A stretch of DNA of 64,000 bases from Verrucomicrobiaceae bacterium UBA7681 (lineage in GTDB: Bacteria; Verrucomicrobiota; Verrucomicrobiia; Verrucomicrobiales; Verrucomicrobiaceae), in the NCBI GenBank assembly GCA_002482965.1, contig DLGZ01000054.1, forward strand, positions 228,122 to 292,121. The letters run 5' to 3'. This document shows positions 1 to 8,508 of this stretch, piece by piece. The notes under the pieces are model-generated. The model was not told where the DNA came from. It searched no databases and was given only the letters and a program-made list of their open reading frames with translations. Both the position numbers and the translations under genes were made by a program. Every line of letters starts with the position of its first letter. Within the stretch, counting starts at the first letter, position 1.

Positions 1-210
1 CGCGCCGCTGCTGAACGATTCCAGCATGAAATCGACAGCGCGGTGGTCATGCATAATGCCAGCACGCGGTTCAACGACGGCGGCGAATTTGGCTTTGGTG
101 CTGAAATCGGCATTTCCACCGACAAACTGCATGCTCGCGGCCCCATGGGTCTGGCTGAGCTGTGCAGCTACAAGTATCTGGTGGATGGGAGTGGGCAGGT
201 GCGGGGGTGA
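1..210 (+). CDS. proA: Glutamate-5-semialdehyde dehydrogenase (gamma-glutamyl phosphate reductase), C-terminal part
   Basis: The reading frame is open from base 1 to a TGA at 208-210, so the start lies outside the window. The last 69 residues contain the ProA signature NASTRFNDGG, then GAEIGISTDKLHARGPMGL, and end in a YKYLVDGSGQVRG-type tail, as in full-length ProA. The enzyme reduces gamma-glutamyl phosphate to glutamate-5-semialdehyde with NADPH in cytosolic proline synthesis. The active-site Cys lies upstream and cannot be seen. proB is not in view. Confidence 0.93.
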   Translation, partial: RAAAERFQHEIDSAVVMHNASTRFNDGGEFGFGAEIGISTDKLHARGPMGLAELCSYKYLVDGSGQVRG

Positions 211-420
211 ATCCTGATACCACCCCTCTCACTAGAACCAGAATACTTGAATCAGGCCCGTCATTGCTCGTGGCGGACCTGTTCCTGGCATGGCATCTTT
301 CTTGCGCGTGCTTGCTATGAGAAACGTATCTTCGCTTGCGAGACCGTGTGTACGCATTCTCTTTGTAGCGTTCTCACCCACAATGGACCATCGCCGTTCC
401 TCATGGCTTTTTAAGATCCG

Positions 421-1500
421 ATGACTCTTCCGCTTTCCCGTTTTCTCCCCCTGCTCTTCCTCGCCTGTGTCTCCGCGTCGGCGGTGATTCCTGATCCACT
501 GCCCAAGGCGCCGGAGCCCATTGATGACATCCTGCGGCTGCAGATCTTTCTGGACACGCAGCTCTTTGGACCGGGGAAACTGGATGGCCGCCCGGGTGAG
601 TTCACCACGAAGGCGCTGAAGCGTTACCAGCACTCCCACGGACTGCCCGAGACCGAAATGGAAACTCACACCCTGGACCTGTCCAGTGTGCCGGAGAACT
701 ACACCACCTACACGATCCGCGAGGAAGACCTCAAGTTTGTGGGCGATCTGCCCAGCCAGCCATCCGCACAGAGCAAAAAGAAGTACCTCCCCTATGACTC
801 GCTGCTGGAGTTCCTGACCGAGCGCTTTCACAGCGCGCCAGATCTGCTGGAGTTCATCAATCGTCCCATGAAGCTGGGCGCGCTCAAGCCTGGCGATGTG
901 GTGAAGGTTCCCGCCGTACAGCCGTTTCTCATCGAAGAGATCACGGAAGTGCCTAAGCTGCCGGAGGTGCCGGAATTTCTAACGCGTGTCATCAAGATCG
1001 ACACCAAGGAAAGAGTGCTCGATGTGTGGGATGGAGAAAAGCTGCTGGCCAGCCTGCCCATCACACCCGGCAGCGGCTATTTGGCCACGCCGCCCGGCAC
1101 CTGGCGCATCCTCGGCATCACTCAACTGCCGACCTTCCGCTGGGACAAAAGCGTGCTCGAGTACGGCGTGCGCAGCAGCAACTTTTACGAACTGCCCATC
1201 GGCCCGAACAATCCTGTCGGCGTCATGTGGATCGGCCTGAACCGTCCCGGTATCGGCATCCACGGCACGAACTCGCCGCAGAGCATCGGCCGCAGTTCCA
1301 GCCATGGCTGCATGCGCACGGCCAACTGGGATGTGGTGAGGCTGGTGAAGCTGATCACGCAGGGCATGACGGTGATCATCGAAGGACCGGCCCCGGAACC
1401 ACGTCCCGTCGTGATCGCCAAGGCGCAGCCAGTGGCTCCCGCCGCACCGCCACCCGAGCCCAAGCGCGGCTTTTTCTCCAGACTGTTCGGCAGGAAATAG
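421..1500 (+). CDS. Secreted L,D-transpeptidase (YkuD domain) with N-terminal peptidoglycan-binding region
   Basis: 359 residues. A Sec signal peptide (about residues 1-21, ending SASA) is followed by a peptidoglycan-binding_1-like region (about 33-80, including FGPGKLDGRPGEFTTKALKRY), a linker, and a YkuD catalytic domain (about 185-325). The catalytic signature is intact: HGT with His281, then SHGCMR with His295 and Cys297. The family makes 3-3 peptidoglycan crosslinks or attaches proteins to peptidoglycan in the periplasm. The C-terminal tail is Pro/Ala-rich and ends in basic residues. The ATG at 421 starts directly at the signal peptide. A second homologue at 3161-4711 has lost the active-site Cys. 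Confidence 0.9.
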   Translation: MTLPLSRFLPLLFLACVSASAVIPDPLPKAPEPIDDILRLQIFLDTQLFGPGKLDGRPGEFTTKALKRYQHSHGLPETEMETHTLDLSSVPENYTTYTIREEDLKFVGDLPSQPSAQSKKKYLPYDSLLEFLTERFHSAPDLLEFINRPMKLGALKPGDVVKVPAVQPFLIEEITEVPKLPEVPEFLTRVIKIDTKERVLDVWDGEKLLASLPITPGSGYLATPPGTWRILGITQLPTFRWDKSVLEYGVRSSNFYELPIGPNNPVGVMWIGLNRPGIGIHGTNSPQSIGRSSSHGCMRTANWDVVRLVKLITQGMTVIIEGPAPEPRPVVIAKAQPVAPAAPPPEPKRGFFSRLFGRK

Positions 1501-1509
1501 AGGTGACTT

Positions 1510-2268
1510 TCAATTGGGCCGCAGCGTAATGGAGCCCGAATCCCTCACCTTCCAGCCGCGTGGAGAACGCGTCATCTGCTCAAACTGCATGGCCCAGTAG
1601 CGCATGGTGTTCACGGCGTGGCCGTAGGGCTGATAATCCCGCAGGTTGATGAAAGTCAGCTTGTCGGCCTCGTTGTCAGCGAACTGGAAGAAGGCGCGGC
1701 CTGTTGTGGAATCCACCACCCTGCCCTCGATGGCCATGTTGCCTTTGGTGAAATACGCGGCCAGTCCGATCACTGGTGTGACCACGAACTTCAGCACGGT
1801 CACCACCGCATTTCCCTTGGGGCTGGTGGGATTCAGTTCGATGATCGCCAGATGCAGCGTCAGCGTATCCTTGCCGGGCTGATTCACGAGGTGGTACAGC
1901 GGTGTCGGCGATCGGCGAAAGGCCTCCACAAAATCCTCCCGCAGGCGCATGGCAACATCGGCCTCCCGGCGCTGCACCCCGCCCCATGCGACCTCTCCGG
2001 AAGAGAATGCCCGGTTCAGCGGACGCAGATAATCCAGCGTGACCGGAGCGATGTAGAGCTTTCGCTTCGCCTTTCCATCCGCCAGCACCTGCGGATCAGG
2101 GGTGGTCCAGATTTTTTGAAACCCCAGTTGCTCACGCGCATCCTGCGCCAGCCATGGCTGCTGAAAAAACGGCGACAGCGCAACCGGCTTCGCTTTGAGC
2201 ATGCGATTCGTTGTACTGCATGCAGGCAGCACCAGCAGCAGCGCGAAAATAGAGTGCGAAAAACGCAT
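1510..2268 (-). CDS. Putative lipoprotein of unknown function
   Basis: 252 residues from the ATG at 2268. Longer in-frame starts exist, but this one places a classical lipoprotein signal (MRFSHSIFALLLVLPACS) at the N-terminus, with the lipobox Cys at about residue 17. The mature protein has no motif I can name. It contains a hydrophobic stretch near VLKFVVTPVIGLAAYF and the sequence GRVVDSTTGRAFFQFADNEADK, which resembles DUF3313-type outer-membrane lipoproteins only loosely. It converges on the L,D-transpeptidase gene with a gap of 9 bases. An envelope role is inferred from the signal alone. Confidence 0.72.
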   Translation of the reverse strand: MRFSHSIFALLLVLPACSTTNRMLKAKPVALSPFFQQPWLAQDAREQLGFQKIWTTPDPQVLADGKAKRKLYIAPVTLDYLRPLNRAFSSGEVAWGGVQRREADVAMRLREDFVEAFRRSPTPLYHLVNQPGKDTLTLHLAIIELNPTSPKGNAVVTVLKFVVTPVIGLAAYFTKGNMAIEGRVVDSTTGRAFFQFADNEADKLTFINLRDYQPYGHAVNTMRYWAMQFEQMTRSPRGWKVRDSGSITLRPN

Positions 2269-2412
2269 GATGGATGAGTCCACGATAAAGACATAGAACC
2301 CGCCTGCTGCGCAATGCCAGACCACCGCAACTGAACAAAAGATTGTCTTGGCAGCATGGATTTAGCTTTTACCGCCCGTTGTTTCCGCTGAACATCGGTC
2401 ATCAGTCCTTTC

Positions 2413-3153
2413 ATGCCACCAGCCACCGTCCATATCGTGATTCCCTGCTATCAGGAAAGCGGGCGCATCGGGCCGTTCCTCACGGAACTGTGCGCGGTGA
2501 TGCATGAAGTTGGCGGCGTGACGATTCAGGTGGTGGAGGACGGCTCAGATGCGGCGGAGGCTGAGCGCATGCGCGAGATCATCACCCCGCTCTGCCGCGA
2601 ATATGAGCACCTCCACCTCCCGCTGTTTCTGCCACAGAACCTGGGCAAAGGCGGCGCCGTCTATGCCGGATGGGACCAGGCCCCTCCGGTGGACTGGCTC
2701 GCTTTCGTGGATGCAGACGGCTCCTGCTCCGCCACCGAAGTCGCCAATCTCATCCGCCGGGTCCGCCTGCAGCCAGCACCACTGACAGCGGTGTTTGCCT
2801 CCCGCTGGGATCAAACCAGTTCCAAGGTGCAGCGGCAATGGAAGCGCCGGCTCATCGGTCGTATTTTCGGCACACTCGTGGCCACCTTGCTGAACATTCC
2901 CATCCACGACAGCCAGTGCGGGCTCAAATTCGTTCCGCGCTCAGCCTATCAGCGCATCGCACCAAACCTGCGCATCCTAGGATTTGCCTTTGATGTCGAA
3001 CTTCTCGCCGCTCTGCATGACAGTGGGTGCGAATTTGAAGAGGCCTCCATCGCCTGGCATGAAACCCCTGGCGGCCATGTGCACTTGATCCGTGATTCGA
3101 TCCGCATGGCACGGGATGTTCTCGCCATCCGCAAAAACCGCAAGAAGGGTTGA
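2413..3153 (+). CDS. Family 2 glycosyltransferase, dolichyl-phosphate-glucose/mannose synthase-like
   Basis: 246 residues. The N-terminus HIVIPCYQESGRI is the GT-A nucleotide-binding start. VVEDGSD is followed by NLGKGGAVYAGW and the metal-binding segment FVDADGSCSATEV (DxD about residues 99-101). SQCGLKFVPR and the acidic FAFDVELL segment are typical of the DPM1/DPG-synthase branch, which transfers a sugar from a nucleotide donor to a polyprenyl phosphate at the membrane. There is no C-terminal transmembrane pair, so it is the short soluble form. It ends 8 bases from the convergent gene at 3161. Confidence 0.85.
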   Translation: MPPATVHIVIPCYQESGRIGPFLTELCAVMHEVGGVTIQVVEDGSDAAEAERMREIITPLCREYEHLHLPLFLPQNLGKGGAVYAGWDQAPPVDWLAFVDADGSCSATEVANLIRRVRLQPAPLTAVFASRWDQTSSKVQRQWKRRLIGRIFGTLVATLLNIPIHDSQCGLKFVPRSAYQRIAPNLRILGFAFDVELLAALHDSGCEFEEASIAWHETPGGHVHLIRDSIRMARDVLAIRKNRKKG

Positions 3154-3160
3154 TCCACGC

Positions 3161-4711
3161 TCATTCCCACTTCAGCTCGGTGCCCGCGGGAAGCAGACGC
3201 ACAGCGCGGGCAATGTCCCAGTTCGTCATGCGAAAGCCGCCGATGCTTTCCTGCTTCATCATGGTCCCGGGGATGCTGGTGCCGTGCAGCCCGTAGGGCA
3301 ACGGAGTGGCGTCGCTGCCCTTGGCCAGATTGATCCACACGATGCCCACTGGGTTGTTGGGACCTGCGGCCAAGCGGTATGGAACAGTCATGGGGGCAGC
3401 GGCATCGCCCGTGCTGGCAAGACGTGGACGTGCCACGACATCGAGGATTTTCCAAATCTTGCGCCCATACAATCCCGGGCGTGCTGATGAGACCGGCATG
3501 CTGGCGATGACGACATCGCCGCGACGAATGATCAGTCGGCTCACTCCCAGCATGCTGGCGGATATGGGGGCGGCAGGATCCGCAGCAGGCTGCAGGGGCT
3601 CCGAGAGCGCATTTTCAATTTCGAAAGGTACAACATTCGGCACGAGAAAGACTGCACCGGGCACATTGGCATTTTTGACGCCGGGATTGATGTGGCGCAG
3701 GAATGACTCGGCGGCATGAAAACGCTCGGCCACAAACTCCCAGCCGGAGCGGTAGGCCATGAAGGACTCATGCGTCAGTTCTTCGAAAGTGGGCAGCGGC
3801 TCTACGGACTTGCCCTTTGTCTTGCCTCTGGTGGCACTACCGGGATGAGGTGAGATCCAGCGCATGTCGGCTGCGGTGAGCACATACTCGACGTAGGGAC
3901 CACCGATGGCTTTCATGGCGGCGGAAGGCTGACCTTCAGGTGTGTGCAACTCTCCGGGGTGCGCTTTTTCAAAGGCCTTGTACGCAGCGTCGTACACCGG
4001 CCCCGCAGTGCCATCAATCGGACCGATGGTGAAACCTTGGCGGTCCAGAAAGGATTGGATGAGCACCAACGACGCAGCTCCCCAGGCCGCAGGTGGCAGA
4101 GCACGGTGGGGTTTGGTGGCGATCAACACCGGTGCCACCTCCTGTACCGGAGTCGGTGCTTTTTTGGGCTTCGCCTTGGAGGTGTCTTTGACCGCTTCTT
4201 TTTCAGCCGCAACTGCGGCGTCGATCATTGCCTTGATGTCATTTTCCCCGGGAACTTTCACCACCTGACCAATGACAATACGGTCGTTCTTCAGTTCGTT
4301 GAAAATTCTGAGCTGGTCCACCGTCACGCCGTTGGCACGTGCAATCACGGTGAGCGAATCCCCCTTCACCACCACGTGTTCGAGCATCACCGCAGGCGGC
4401 CCTTTGGGAGCGATCTTGGTTGCAGGCGCGGCACCTCCCTCCTTTTTCGGCATGGCTGGCTCACTGGGTTTGCCTGCGGGATCAACGACAGGCACTTCGA
4501 CGGAAAGGCCCCAGGCCTCCGCCGCAGAAGGCTCCACCTTCCAAGGCCATTTGACAGCCTGATCCAAGCCCGGCTCAATGACGAGAGTCGCGGGCTTCAC
4601 CGTTTCCACCTGACCCATGATCAGGCCTGGAAGGCAGCTAGCCAGAACACAAAACATCCATGTGAACTTCAAGGGCAACAGATTCCGCAGCATGCGGCAT
4701 TCAAACCGCAT
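3161..4711 (-). CDS. LysM and YkuD-like protein, L,D-transpeptidase fold with a lost active site
   Basis: 516 residues with an N-terminal signal-like segment (an alternative start at 4693 gives a shorter n-region). A LysM domain lies at about residues 112-155 (VVVKGDSLTVIARANGVTVDQL). A peptidoglycan-binding-like segment follows (about 210-260, FLDRQGFTIGPIDGTAGPVYDAA), then a C-terminal YkuD-like domain (about 385-516). It aligns with the domain of the active homologue at 421-1500 through GPNNPVGIVWINL, LHGT (His476) and FRMTNWD, but SHGC is replaced by SIGG (Ile490, Gly492). It therefore cannot act by the Cys mechanism. A structural or regulatory wall-binding role is inferred. Confidence 0.82.
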   Translation of the reverse strand: MRFECRMLRNLLPLKFTWMFCVLASCLPGLIMGQVETVKPATLVIEPGLDQAVKWPWKVEPSAAEAWGLSVEVPVVDPAGKPSEPAMPKKEGGAAPATKIAPKGPPAVMLEHVVVKGDSLTVIARANGVTVDQLRIFNELKNDRIVIGQVVKVPGENDIKAMIDAAVAAEKEAVKDTSKAKPKKAPTPVQEVAPVLIATKPHRALPPAAWGAASLVLIQSFLDRQGFTIGPIDGTAGPVYDAAYKAFEKAHPGELHTPEGQPSAAMKAIGGPYVEYVLTAADMRWISPHPGSATRGKTKGKSVEPLPTFEELTHESFMAYRSGWEFVAERFHAAESFLRHINPGVKNANVPGAVFLVPNVVPFEIENALSEPLQPAADPAAPISASMLGVSRLIIRRGDVVIASMPVSSARPGLYGRKIWKILDVVARPRLASTGDAAAPMTVPYRLAAGPNNPVGIVWINLAKGSDATPLPYGLHGTSIPGTMMKQESIGGFRMTNWDIARAVRLLPAGTELKWE

Positions 4712-4767
4712 TTGCTGCGTTCACAAGTTGCGGTTCACACCCGCTTGGCGAAAAACCTCCCTGTGCA

Positions 4768-5862
4768 CTACTTCCCCAGCACCTGCTTCAGCACTTCGAT
4801 GCAGCGCTCGTTCTGCGGCATGGTGCCGACACTGATGCGCACCCATTCGGGAAGCTTGTAGGCGGCCATGGCGCGGACGATGACGCCCTTGTCCATCATC
4901 GCTTTGAAGACGGCATTGCCATCGCCGACTTTGACGAGGACGAAGTTGGCGTAGCTGGGGATGTATTCGAGGCCCATTTCACCAAACTGCTGCTGCAGGT
5001 AGCCGCGGCCTTCGTCGGTGATGGCCTTGGTCTTGTTCTGGTGCTCTTCGTCAAGCAGTCCGGCCAGCGCACCGGCCTGGGCGATGGAGTTGAGATTGAA
5101 GGGCTGACGCGTGCGCTGGAGCACATCAATGAGCTCCTTGTTCGCGATGCCGTAACCGACGCGTGTACCTGCAAGGCCTTGGATTTTCGAAAAGGTGCGG
5201 AGCACGACCACGTTGCGCCCTTCGCGAACGTATTTGAGCGTGTCCGGCGGATTATCGAGGAACTCATAGTAGGCCTCGTCAAACACGACGACGACATGCT
5301 TCGGGACCTTGGCCATGAAGCTGTCGATCTGCTCCTGCGTAACGAGCGTGCCGGTAGGATTGTTCGGGTTGGCGATGAAGACTTCCTTGGTGTTCGGCGT
5401 GATGGCGGCGGCCATCGCGTCAAGATCATGCACGTAACCGGGATCCGGCACTTCGATGGTGTCAGCACCAAAAACCCTGGCCATGAGCTTATAGACGAGG
5501 AAGGAATGCTCAGCCGTAACGATGTTGTCACCGGGCTTGAGGAAGGCGTGGCCGATGAATTCGATGACTTCATTGGAGCCGCAGCCCATGATGATGTTGC
5601 CCATTTCCAGGCCAAGTTTTTCCGCCAGCGCATTGCGCAGCTTCCAGGAGGCGCCGTCCGGGTAGATGTTGACCTCTTTGACGGCCTCCTGCATCGCCAC
5701 GATGGCCTTTGGCGAAGGCCCAAGCGGGTTCTCGTTGGAGGCGAGCTTGATGATGTCCTCCGGCTTCAGGCCGCGTTCACGGGCCACATCTTCGATGGGT
5801 TTGCCGGGTTCGTAAGCGACGAGGTCTTTGAGCTGTGGGTTGGCGTAGTTCCAGATGGACAT
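4768..5862 (-). CDS. hisC: Histidinol-phosphate aminotransferase
   Basis: 364 residues from the ATG at 5862 (MSIWNYANPQLKDLVAYEPG), chosen over an in-frame ATG 17 codons upstream because the family begins here. It is a class I/II PLP-dependent aminotransferase that converts histidinol phosphate and 2-oxoglutarate to imidazole-acetol phosphate and glutamate, or the reverse. Visible motifs are KLASNENPLGPSPKA, YPDGASWKLRNALA, GCGSNEVIEF, NPNNPTGT, DEAYYEF and the PLP-lysine site RTFSKIQGLAGTRVGYG. It stands apart from other his genes. An aromatic aminotransferase function is possible, because HisC-like enzymes overlap in specificity. Confidence 0.88.
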   Translation of the reverse strand: MSIWNYANPQLKDLVAYEPGKPIEDVARERGLKPEDIIKLASNENPLGPSPKAIVAMQEAVKEVNIYPDGASWKLRNALAEKLGLEMGNIIMGCGSNEVIEFIGHAFLKPGDNIVTAEHSFLVYKLMARVFGADTIEVPDPGYVHDLDAMAAAITPNTKEVFIANPNNPTGTLVTQEQIDSFMAKVPKHVVVVFDEAYYEFLDNPPDTLKYVREGRNVVVLRTFSKIQGLAGTRVGYGIANKELIDVLQRTRQPFNLNSIAQAGALAGLLDEEHQNKTKAITDEGRGYLQQQFGEMGLEYIPSYANFVLVKVGDGNAVFKAMMDKGVIVRAMAAYKLPEWVRISVGTMPQNERCIEVLKQVLGK

Positions 5863-5952
5863 GGTTGGTGGCTTGGAGGAACGTTTCTTGGACTTGGATG
5901 GCGACGATGGCAAGTCCGTGTAAAGTCTGTCTGAGACTTCGTTTCAACCGCC

Positions 5953-7209
5953 ATGCCAACCACGCTGCCCGACACTTCGGAACTGCTCCTGTCCCTCGGC
6001 ACCGCCATTGGGCTGGGGCTGCTCGTCGGGTTGCAGCGCGAATGGGTGCAAAATCGTATCGCGGGCATCCGCACCTTTGCCCTGCTGACCCTGTTCGGCG
6101 CGCTGACAGGGCTGCTGGGGAATGTTTATGGCAGCTGGGTGATAGCCGCAGGATTCATCACCTTTGCCTGCATTGTGGTGCTGGGCAGCTGGCTGCGACA
6201 GGCAAAACGACCGCCGGTTTCCGGCCTCGCCACGGAAATGGCGATGCTGGTAATGTTTGTCACAGGCATCATCACCATGCTCGGAGAGCGGCTCCTCGCC
6301 GTCATGATCGCCGGCGGCGTCATGGCGCTGCTCCAAAGCAAGAAGGGGCTGCATGCGATGGTCCGGCATTTCGGTGAGGAAGATCTGCGTGCGATCGTGC
6401 GACTCGTTCTCCTGGGACTGGTCATTCTGCCTGCGCTGCCAAACCGCGAGATGGGGTATCTCGGCGTCCTCAATCCCTTCGCCATCTGGCTCATCGTGGT
6501 GCTGATCGTCGGCATCAGCCTCATGGCGTACATGGCTGAAAAATATCTGGGCGGTTCCAAAGGGGCCGCCGTCGCCGGCCTCCTCGGCGGACTGGTCTCC
6601 AGCACCGCGACCACGGCCAGCAGCGCACGCCGCAGCAAAACTTCAACCGCCGGCAGCTTGTCACTCGCGGCCATGGCATTGATCGCCTCCGCCGTGGCCT
6701 TCGTACGCCTGCTGGCGGAGGTGATGATCGTCGCCTCCGATCACATGCGCGAGCTGCTGCCGCCACTGGTTGCCATGATGCTCTGGGTCGGGCTGATCGC
6801 CGCTGTGGCGCATCGTCTCGCGGAAAGCGCCGATTCGGAACCCGTGGATGAGCACCCGCCGTCTGAAATGAAGAATGCTGTCGTACTCGGACTGCTCTAT
6901 GCGCTCGTGCTGGTCATCGTGGCCTACACGCGCCAGCACAGCGGCTCGTCCGGGCTCTACCTGGCAGCCTTCCTTTCCGGCCTGCCGGACATGTCCGCCA
7001 TCACGCTTTCCACCTCACGGCTCGTCACTACCGGCCATCTCGAAACATCCATCGCATGGCGCATGATTCTCGTCGGCGGCATGGCCAATTTGTGTTTCAA
7101 AATGGCCTTCGTGATCGCCCTCGGTTCACGTGCCTACATCAAACCCGCATTGCTCGGCCTGCTGCTGTCGGTCGCGGGTGGCGCGGCCATTTTGGCGTTC
7201 TGGCCCTAA
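5953..7209 (+). CDS. MgtC/SapB N-terminal and DUF4010 multi-pass membrane protein
   Basis: 418 residues and strongly hydrophobic. The N-terminus LGTAIGLGLLVGLQREW followed by GIRTFALLTLFGALTGLL is the MgtC/SapB signature (about residues 10-140). The rest is the DUF4010 part, with LPNREMGYLGVLNPFAIW, GLLGGLVSSTATTAS and LSGLPDMSAITLS. I count about 11-13 membrane segments. MgtC-like proteins are linked to Mg2+ limitation and P-type ATPase regulation, but the fused DUF4010 family has no established substrate. It is divergently placed from hisC, with a 90-base gap holding both promoters. Confidence 0.85.
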   Translation: MPTTLPDTSELLLSLGTAIGLGLLVGLQREWVQNRIAGIRTFALLTLFGALTGLLGNVYGSWVIAAGFITFACIVVLGSWLRQAKRPPVSGLATEMAMLVMFVTGIITMLGERLLAVMIAGGVMALLQSKKGLHAMVRHFGEEDLRAIVRLVLLGLVILPALPNREMGYLGVLNPFAIWLIVVLIVGISLMAYMAEKYLGGSKGAAVAGLLGGLVSSTATTASSARRSKTSTAGSLSLAAMALIASAVAFVRLLAEVMIVASDHMRELLPPLVAMMLWVGLIAAVAHRLAESADSEPVDEHPPSEMKNAVVLGLLYALVLVIVAYTRQHSGSSGLYLAAFLSGLPDMSAITLSTSRLVTTGHLETSIAWRMILVGGMANLCFKMAFVIALGSRAYIKPALLGLLLSVAGGAAILAFWP

Positions 7210-7284
7210 AGCCCGGCCATCTGCTCAAAGAATGCAGGATGAATCCCAACGACAGATCACTGCGAGACGTATCTACTTCACATC

Positions 7285-8247
7285 ATGCCCGCCGAATTTA
7301 AAGACTACTACGCAACCCTTGGCGTCGCACGCGATGCCAGCGCGGACGAGATCAAGAAGGCCTTCCGCAAACTGGCCCGACTCTACCATCCCGACACCGC
7401 CAAAGATAAAAAGACGGCGGAAGCCAAGTTCAAGGAGATCAACGAGGCCAACGAGGTGCTCAGTGACCCGGACAAGCGCAAAAAGTATGACACCCTCGGC
7501 GCAGGCTGGCAGGACGCCGGCAATTTCCAGTCGCCTCCACCGGGCGCAGGCGGTCAAGAGCAGGACTTCCACTTTGGTGGCACCGGCTTCAGCGACTTCT
7601 TCGAGCAGTACTTCAGCGGTGGCAGCCGTTATGGCTTCCCCCAGGGTTTTGACGAGGGCGGCCCCACCGGTTCAGCCCCAAGAGGCCGTTCGCGCCGTGG
7701 CCATGACATCGAGGGCGACATCCTCGTCACGCTGGAAGAAGCCATGCACGGCACCCAGCGGCCGATTTCACTGCAAACCGCCAACCGCCAGACGGGTGCA
7801 GTGCAGACACACAGCTTTGAGGTACGCATCCCGCCCGGTGCCACCGATGGCCGCCGCATCCGCGTCCCCGGCCAGGGCGAACCCGGCCAAAACGGCGGCG
7901 AAGCTGGAGATCTCTACCTGCGCGTGCGCCACGCTGCACATCCCGAATTTACCACTGAAGAAGCCGATATGCATCATGAACTCGACCTTGCTCCATGGGA
8001 GGCTGTGCTCGGCGCGGAGGTGATCGTGCCGACGCTCGACGGCTCCATCAAACTGCGCATCCCCGCCGGCAGTGAAAACGGCCAGAACCTGCGCGTGCGC
8101 GGGCGGGGCCTGCCCAAAGGCAAGACCGGCGAGCGCGGTGATTTCTTTGTGAAACTTCAGATCGTGCTGCCAGACAAGATCAGCGATGCCGAACGTGCGT
8201 TGTGGGAACAACTGCGCAGCGCCTCCACCTTCAACCCACGCGCCTGA
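7285..8247 (+). CDS. cbpA: Type B/C J-domain co-chaperone (CbpA-like)
   Basis: 320 residues. A J domain (about 5-72) carries the HPD triad in LARLYHPDTAKDKK, which stimulates DnaK ATPase. A Gly/Phe/Gln-rich region follows (about 75-150), then two DnaJ C-terminal beta domains (DIEGDILVTLEEAMHGTQRPI; LRVRHAAHPEFTTEEADMHH). The CxxCxGxG zinc fingers of DnaJ are absent, so this is a CbpA/DjlA-class chaperone rather than DnaJ. Its stop is one base before the next gene, a CbpM-like modulator, which supports the CbpA assignment. Confidence 0.9.
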   Translation: MPAEFKDYYATLGVARDASADEIKKAFRKLARLYHPDTAKDKKTAEAKFKEINEANEVLSDPDKRKKYDTLGAGWQDAGNFQSPPPGAGGQEQDFHFGGTGFSDFFEQYFSGGSRYGFPQGFDEGGPTGSAPRGRSRRGHDIEGDILVTLEEAMHGTQRPISLQTANRQTGAVQTHSFEVRIPPGATDGRRIRVPGQGEPGQNGGEAGDLYLRVRHAAHPEFTTEEADMHHELDLAPWEAVLGAEVIVPTLDGSIKLRIPAGSENGQNLRVRGRGLPKGKTGERGDFFVKLQIVLPDKISDAERALWEQLRSASTFNPRA

Positions 8248-8248
8248 T

Positions 8249-8503
8249 ATGAGCCATTCCACCTCTCAAACTTACTCGCTGGAAATCTTCGCCGAGACGA
8301 CCGGTGTCTCCACGCAGTTGATCGTGCAGTATCAGGAGCATGGCATCCTCCCACCTCAATTGGATGACGACACGGTGCGTGCCCTGCGCCGCATCGAGCA
8401 TCTGCGGGAAACCTGCGAGATGAACCTCCGAGGCCTCAAGATGCTCACGCAGTTGCTCGATGAAGTCGAACAACTGCGCCAGGAACTGCGCACCCGGCGC
8501 TGA
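8249..8503 (+). CDS. cbpM: CbpM-like chaperone modulator (MerR-type HTH)
   Basis: 84 residues from the ATG at 8249, one base after the cbpA stop (TGATATG), so the two genes are translationally linked. The sequence has the CbpM pattern: an N-terminal MerR-like helix-turn-helix (YSLEIFAETTGVSTQLIVQY), EHGILPP, a middle segment with LRRIEHLRETCEMNLRGLKML, and a C-terminal coiled-coil helix (LLDEVEQLRQELRTRR). CbpM binds the J domain of CbpA and blocks its use of DnaK. Function is inferred from pattern and position. Confidence 0.85.
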   Translation: MSHSTSQTYSLEIFAETTGVSTQLIVQYQEHGILPPQLDDDTVRALRRIEHLRETCEMNLRGLKMLTQLLDEVEQLRQELRTRR

Positions 8504-8508
8504 GGTCT

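Noticed and set aside
203..226. GGGGTG/CACCCC hairpin after proA
   Set aside because: Only six pairs with an 11-base loop and no T-run, so a terminator cannot be claimed.
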